Notes under the pieces: generated by a model
The model's input: the letters and a program-made list of their open reading frames with translations, nothing else
Told to the model about the DNA's origin: nothing
The model's database searches: none
Source of the DNA: Thinopyrum elongatum
Taxonomy: Eukaryota > Streptophyta > Magnoliopsida > Poales > Poaceae
NCBI GenBank assembly: GCA_011799875.1
Contig: CM022297.1
Span: 522,067,362 to 522,131,361 of the forward strand
Reading direction: 5' to 3'
Length of the DNA: 64,000 bases
Shown here: positions 58,201 to 64,000 of the stretch, one piece after another
Layout of the letters: every line of letters starts with the position of its first letter
How positions within the stretch are numbered: the first letter of the stretch is position 1
Made by a program: the position numbers and the translations under genes

Positions 58201-61200
58201 TATCTCTATTTTTCTCGAACTAGCAACGGATTGGACATTGTACAATATTAGAAGAGTATCTATTTACATCTATTTACTATATTACTTCTTGGTTTATTGG
58301 ATGTACTTTTTATGGAATGTCACTGCATATCTAGTTTCTTTCCTTCATTATGTTTATGTCCATTGTATACCTGTGCTGGATGGAAGAGACATAATAAATA
58401 TAGAGCTCCTGAACATTGTATTGTGTTCATTTCCATGATTTTTTGCTCTCATAACGTCGGTTTCTTATTTTTATATTCAATTCTTTTGCAGGTCAAGCTA
58501 GTATGGTACTATAACAATGCATTGGGGAGGCCAAAGAAGAAGAAAATCATTGCACGATCACAATCGTAAGCTACATATTGTTTATCAACTTGTGTTCCTC
58601 ACACCAAAAATGTAGCTTTACTTTATTCTACTTTCATGTTTTTCCCATTTACCTCCTTGATGTTACATTGTACATGTCCATGGTTATTTCTATTAATTCA
58701 TCATCTCTAAATAGCGATTTTCATAGACCTCACAGAAGTACATGCCATACGATCATATCAATATACTTGAGATGTTATTGTAAAAAGTCACTTTTAATAC
58801 CATGCTTAATGTTTATTGCAGATATCACGGAACAACATACATATCGGCTAGTCTATCTGGGTGGGTATTGTCCTATTGAAAAATCAGACTGAAATAAAAT
58901 CTATCCAAACTAGAAATTTACTATTGAAATCGCTAGCTCATATTGGAAATTGTTTTGCTGATTCCTTATCCATCTTTAGCCTTCCTACCTTGCACCAAGA
59001 CTTTGATTTGCCAGGACATTTTGTTCTACACACAGACTGCCCTCACTATTGGCGTTTCCATCTCCCTGGTACTCCTCAAAACTTTGCTCTATGATTAGCC
59101 CAATGCACTTTTCTGATGAAATAATTTTTGTGGGGCGACAGGTGAGACAGAAGAAGAATTCGCAACTAGACTTGCCAATAATTTAGAGAATCTTATCCTC
59201 AAAGAAGGAGCAGAAACGGTAGAGCTCTCTCAAAGCTTATAATTGATACCACACTTTGCTGATCAAATCTATTTTCTCCTTAGATCGCTGCCTTCATTGC
59301 TGAACCTGTGATTGGTGCTGGTGGTGTCATCCTTCCTCCAAAAACATATTTTGAGAAGGTGGTTCCGCATTTTCTAAGTCAAAGTTGTATTTCCCATGTA
59401 GAAATCCATATAAATACATTTACTTAATGTCACCTTGAAATACCGAGCTAAGATTATCCGTCTATGAAAAAAATTATAGTTGCTTAGAGAGTTGCTAACA
59501 TTAGTGGTTTACTATTCACTCAACATCAAAATTGTATTATGCATGTTCATTATGTGCTATTTGGTTGCTTGTCAACAGATCCAAGCAGTGGTTAAGAAGC
59601 ATGACATCCTTTTCATAGCAGATGAGGTATGTTGACGTTGTATCTCACCAAGTGAGACATAGGATGGTGAAGAAACAATACTATTTTTTTTAGGGGGAAA
59701 AGTTTTGAACTTACCACCATCCATTCCAGGTCATTACAGGATTTGGAAGGTTGGGGACTATGTTTGGATCTGATTTGTATAACATCAAACCAGATCTTGT
59801 CTCCTTGGCAAAGGTGAGTTCTCTAGTACCAAACTACTAGTACCACTGAATATTTGTGATTTGATACAAGATGATTAATGTTAATTCACTGCGATAGGCT
59901 CTTTCTTCTGCCTATGCCCCCATTGGAGCAATACTTGTTAGCCCGGAAATATCAGATGTGATTTATTCTCATAGCAATAAGCTTGGTAAGTTAAATGTCA
60001 TTATATGAAGTCATCATGTTCTCTGTATATAGTCTAAAGAAATGAAGACATGTTGAGCTCTTGCTTTTTGTCATAGGTACATTTGCTCATGGATTTACAT
60101 ACTCCGGCCATCCTGTTTCTTGTGCTGTGGCTTTAGAAGCATTAAAAATTTATCGGTACACTCACTTTTCTATTCTCAAAATATATATAGCCACTGTAGG
60201 GACATTTGTTTCTGATGAATGTTTTGCAAAATTGTTGGTGCTAGAGAAAGAGATATTCCTGGTCATGTAACACATGTTGTTCAAAGGTTCCAGGAGGGAA
60301 TCAAGGCCTTTGCAGCAGGAAGTCCAATTATTGGGGAGGTATTCATCTATATGTTCAGATTTTTCAAACATTTCCAAGTTACACCTAATGCTCTCATACC
60401 TCATGTACAAATTACCTTCCTTATTTAAACATGTAACAACATGGCTTATCAAGTGTGCTCTTGTATGCAGACACGTGGTGTAGGATTGCTGATAGCAACT
60501 GAGTTCACTGACAACAAATCACCATATGATTTATTCCCTTTTGAGTGGGGTAAGTACTAGTAGTGACTAGGTACATGCTCATATTTAGTCATTTATTGGC
60601 TTTTCTCCAATGTTGTGTGGAGCTTTAGCATGGTGACAACTAAGAACATATGTCCTTAGGGTAGGATATGTTATGTGTATTACACCCGAGCTTTAGCTTA
60701 TAATTACATGCCAACTATTTAAATTTGAGCTTTCTGTTAGTAGGTTGAGATGCCAAGTTACTACTACCTCCTTTCGTGTATACAAGGGCAACATACGTTT
60801 TGAGGCCAAAATTGATCATCAATTTGACTAATAAAAAATAACTATATGTCATATAAAATATATCATTGAATTCGTATTTAAAAAATGTTTCCAATTGAAG
60901 GATCTTTTATGCCCAACAACTTATATATTATTGGTTTAATTGATGGTCAAGATAAATGTCAAAATGCGTGCGGGTCTTGTAAACCTAAAAGGAAGGAGTA
61001 AAGCCTAACCATGTTCTTGGACAAAAAGCAAGCCATGTGTTGAGGAGGGTAAATTTTGAACCTGAGTAACTCCTCAAGTTTCCTTTAATTTTCCATGGAA
61101 AGGAAGTCAATCCTAAATCTAGTGTCTTATGTTAGCGGGACCAACCGAGAATTATTGTTTGAGTTATTTTAATTCAATTGAGTGTTGCATAAAATATTAG

Positions 61201-61877
61201 TGCACTTTTGTTTGTTCGTGTCTGACAAGTCCCATTTGGTTTTTAAAATTCAGGGGTTATGATTAAAGGCTTTTATGAATTTGTGAATTCATATGGTTTT
61301 ATTTGTTCCTTCCATGTACAGTTATCTCGTGGTGTGCTCACATGTCCACATAAGGTATATGTCAATAGCATATCGATGGTGGTGTGCCGAATGGAAGGGC
61401 GTATTATATATATTTTTTAATTTCCAACATGAGATGCATAAAATAGCCAGATGCAGCCCCTATATTTGTAGGGCGAGTAAAAACCTTTTGTTCATCTGAA
61501 CATGCATGATCGTTAGCTGGGCCTATTAATGTACATCCACACATAGTAAGTGTTAATATATATATTTTTTTTCCTTTTTCAGGCATTGGTGAAACCTTTG
61601 GAGCAGAGTGTAAGAAACGTGGGATGGTGGTTAAGGTTCTTGGGAACTTAATAGCGATGTCCCCACCACTGATAATAACCCTTGAAGAAATTGATAAAGT
61701 AAGAATAAAATTCACAACATAGCCTCTCTGTATCTCTTTTCTTCTCATTGATGAAAGCACCGTTGATATGTCGTTACTCATAATACTGAAACTGATTTTC
61801 AGCTGGTGAGCATATATGGAGAAGCCCTAAAGGTCACAGAGCAAAGAGTAGCGGAGTGTAAAGCCAAGAAGAATTAG
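55282..61877 (+). CDS. POP2-like: Gamma-aminobutyrate transaminase (class III aminotransferase), 18 exons
   Basis: Transfers the amino group of GABA to pyruvate or glyoxylate with pyridoxal phosphate, feeding the GABA shunt. Exons: 55282-55367, 55464-55551, 56362-56434, 57362-57459, 57619-57711, 58492-58565, 58822-58860, 58980-59068, 59142-59218, 59284-59358, 59579-59626, 59730-59813, 59898-59985, 60077-60155, 60245-60338, 60471-60549, 61583-61698, 61803-61877. All introns are GT-AG and the frame is open throughout (484 residues, the family's usual core length). GSEAND 139-144 binds phosphate, YHG 172-174, ADE with Asp279, and AKALSS with the cofactor Lys308. Residues 78-79 are Leu-Ser where plant homologues usually have Trp-Cys. 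The N-terminus is short with no convincing mitochondrial presequence, so it may be cytosolic. The fold and pathway assignment are firm; true substrate preference is inferred. Confidence 0.95.
60762..61000. mobile_element. Stowaway-like MITE in intron 16
   Basis: 239 bp with inverted ends TACTACCTCCTTTCGTGTATACAAGG and its diverged complement ending AAGGAAGGAGTA. AT-rich core with no coding capacity. It enlarges the 1-kb intron of the aminotransferase gene. Confidence 0.75.
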
Positions 61878-61940
61878 TTAGCATATGTAATGTATGATAA
61901 TGGTGGCAAGGTTGAGGCGATGATATTGGTTTCTGCATGG

Positions 61941-61946
61941 AATAAA
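61941..61946 (+). terminator. Likely polyadenylation signal of the GABA transaminase gene
   Basis: AATAAA 64 bases after the stop codon, in a U-rich context downstream (TTTGTTTTTC at 61993). Confidence 0.5.
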
Positions 61947-62046
61947 TCCCTTGGTGTCGAGTTTTTAAATAGTTTGTTAAGATCACAGTGTATTTGTTTT
62001 TCATGAAAGATTGTATGTTTTAATTCATTCGAGAATATGCATGAAA

Positions 62047-62359
62047 AATACGAGGACTATCCATTTACAGATTTTATCTTCGGCCTCTTGAATAATAAGT
62101 GTGTAGGGAGCACTTATGTTGTCAAATAGTGAACGATATACTTTTGATCTTTAAATTTTCATCTTCTACCAGCACGGTTACTATTTCTTCAACTTCGGTA
62201 TCGCAGTTTGTCATATTCTTTTCATCGGATTTTCCTCATCTAGCTCATCATAGGATTCTCCTTAGTGTTTAGAGAAAGCATGTCCAAACTACGTTTTGAT
62301 TTTACTAGCACAACGCCAGTGCTTCGCTACGTAGCAAATGTCAGTATCCATGAACCAGA
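62047..62359. other. Intergenic 3' of the aminotransferase gene
   Basis: AT-rich with no gene. A CTAGCACAACGCCAGTGC block at 62308 resembles a motif scattered through grass repeats. Confidence 0.4.
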
Positions 62360-62575
62360 TGCTATATGATATATATGGGTATAAGCGTCCATGGGCACCA
62401 TACCCAAATGAGTAGGGTATTGGTCGTGCTTTTCGTCCATGGGATGTACCCATGGGTAACCCGATTAGTTATGGGTAGGTATGGGTCATGCTTTTCGTCT
62501 ATGGGTAATCCGATTAGTCATGGATAAGGTATGGTAAAAAATTGCACCTGTGAGTTATCCATGAGTCACTCGATT
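62360..62575. repeat. Degenerate ATGGGTA-type repeat
   Basis: Recurring ATGGGTA, CCATGGG and CCGATTAGT blocks, with two copies of a unit around GTCATGCTTTTCGTC / GTCGTGCTTTTCGTC about 60 bp apart. Probably an old MITE remnant. Confidence 0.5.
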
Positions 62576-63039
62576 AAATGTTTTTAGGAAAATCGCTCGA
62601 TTAATATTAATAACTAAATGCATGTGGGCTTTTTTTTATGAAGACACATATTACAGACATTTTGCGAAGATGCAGATTATTATAATATACCTATGTATCA
62701 ACCATTTTTTTCTTAGCACTGGAGAGACCGGCCCACAAATGGATTAAACACTGGACAAGTAGCCCACGCAACTCGTGTCATATCGGCTGGTCTGCTTTTC
62801 AAGCCCATGCAGCTGGTGCAACTTTCTAGCCTGTTGGGCGTCTAAAGAAAGACAATAAGCCCATGCAGTCTGTGTCGCGATGCCAGGGCACCTTGTGCAT
62901 TGCGGCTCAAATCGGCGGCCGGATGCACTGGGCGGCCTCTGACTGGGCCGGCCCATGTAGCGATACTGTGCCGAATCGGCAACTGTAGCGTGACAAAGAT
63001 ACTGTAGTTCCTCAGTACTGTGGCGGTTTTTATAGTACT
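62576..63039. other. Intergenic, no gene seen
   Basis: A GC-rich middle (62740-62950) gives short minus-strand frames only. No recognisable gene. Confidence 0.45.
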
Positions 63040-63570
63040 TTGTTTCATTCTGGTTTAAAAAAATTTATTTTAAAAAGTGACTATTTTAGAAAAATGAAAA
63101 TGTTTGTTAATAATTTGTTAAAAACGAAACAATTTTTTAAAAAATAACTTTTTTAAAAGCAAACATTTCTAAATGTTTGAACATTTTCTAAAAATGCAAA
63201 CATTTTTTAAAGATGTGAACATTTTTTGAAAATACGAACAATTTTTGAAAACATGAACATTTTTGAAATATTCAAAGATTTTTTTAAAACAGCGAACCTT
63301 TTTTGAAATGCCAACATTTTTAATATTTACGAACATTTTTAAAAAAAGCAATTTTTTTTAAATGCAAACCTTTTTTCAATTTTTCTAACATTTTATGAAA
63401 ATGTAAAAAAACAATTCTGAACCTATTTTTTTGAACATTTTTTAAAATTTTGATCAATATTCGAAATATTTTAATATTTCTGAATATTTTGAAAATCTAA
63501 AAAGAAAAAGAAGAAGGAAAGAAAAAAATAAAAAAAAGTAAAGAGAAAACAGAAAAAAAAAGGAAAAACC
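63040..63570. repeat. Degenerate AACATTTTTTAAAA-type AT-rich repeat
   Basis: About 20 imperfect units of 18-25 bp built on GAACATTTTTTGAAA, then an AAAG/AAAAAG-rich tract (63497-63565). Low-complexity sequence of this kind is common in Triticeae transposon ends. Confidence 0.7.
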
Positions 63571-63666
63571 GGTCAGGAACTTTCGAGAAGCTTCCCAAAA
63601 CTGATTACAAACCTACTAGAAGGTTCCCAAAATCGGGTACCTACAAATCGGCCGGCCCAATAAACT

Positions 63667-64000
63667 TCGCAACGTGAGTCTCTATGAGTAATTCCCTGGG
63701 GAATGTAGTGGGCATGGAAGGCAGTCTGAAACTCTATCCAGGTGTTGACTGTTCCAGTAGGCAAAGTACGCATGTGGCTGTCCCACTATTGAGCAGCGGG
63801 ACCCTTCTGGAAATAGGACGCAAAGGTGACAAAGTTGGCAGGGGCAACATTAGCAGACTCCATCTCATAAGTGATGTCGCGAAGCCAATCATCAGCATCA
63901 AGAGGCTGGGTTGTGTTACGGAAGATAGCAGGGTTGAGGCGCACAAATTCTTGCAGAGTTATTGGGGCTGGCTGATGCTGAGAATTCTGATTGGGAAACT
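63667..64000 (-). pseudogene. Ty3-gypsy gag fragment at the window edge
   Basis: On the minus strand the translation contains LQEFVRLNPAIFRNTTQPL, DADDWLRDI, FVTFASYFQKGPAAQ then a TAG stop, and HMRTLPTGTVNTWIEFQTAF. This is the capsid region of chromovirus-type gypsy gag. It runs off the window at its N-terminal side and ends abruptly near 63667 after HYIPQGI. One in-frame stop and the truncation make it a remnant. Confidence 0.85.

Overview
The window is plant nuclear DNA, almost certainly from a Triticeae grass (wheat, Aegilops or a close relative). The pointers are a full-length Au-type SINE, a BARE/Angela-like Ty1-copia element, a Sabrina-like LTR end, CACTA termini with GCCGAGTG repeats, Stowaway-type MITEs, and one many-exon host gene at the right end. 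I see no bacterial features.

The left 39 kb is one Mutator-like element (MULE) present twice. Copy A is 1-23508 (its start lies outside the window) and copy B is about 28014-39360. The MULE carries a mudrA-like transposase, then a plant-mobile-domain (PMD) gene on the same strand, then a small convergent gene on the minus strand with a TTTCCCGC-rich promoter. Both copies hold the same eight in-frame stop codons and the same two solo LTRs of a long-LTR Ty3-gypsy family, inserted antisense into the PMD gene at the same bases. In copy A a 9.3-kb BARE-like copia element is nested in the second solo LTR. Copy A is full of single-base indels and copy B is not. Between the copies lies the 3' end of a chromodomain gypsy polyprotein with a complete 4.2-kb plus-strand LTR of the same family (23507-28013). 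Copy B is cut by a 129-base N gap exactly where copy A continues for 14 kb. Either this is a recent tandem duplication of about 28.7 kb, or it is an assembly duplication with an unpolished copy.

From 39 to 55 kb the DNA is a patchwork: a hAT-like MITE, a decayed 5'-truncated Ty3-gypsy gag-pol with an internal deletion, an LTR end, the Au SINE with perfect target duplications, an LTR-like piece, a duplicated fragment of the downstream gene's promoter, an antisense non-LTR retroposon with an 18-bp target duplication, a 125-bp tandem repeat with C-tracts, CACTA ends, an 882-bp foldback and a perfect-looking 100-bp Stowaway hairpin.

The only gene that looks functional is at 55282-61877. It is an 18-exon plus-strand gene for a class III aminotransferase of the plant GABA transaminase (POP2) family, predicted 484 residues, with the pyridoxal-phosphate lysine present but two aromatic positions changed. 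Downstream are ordinary intergenic repeats and, at the window edge, a minus-strand gypsy gag fragment.
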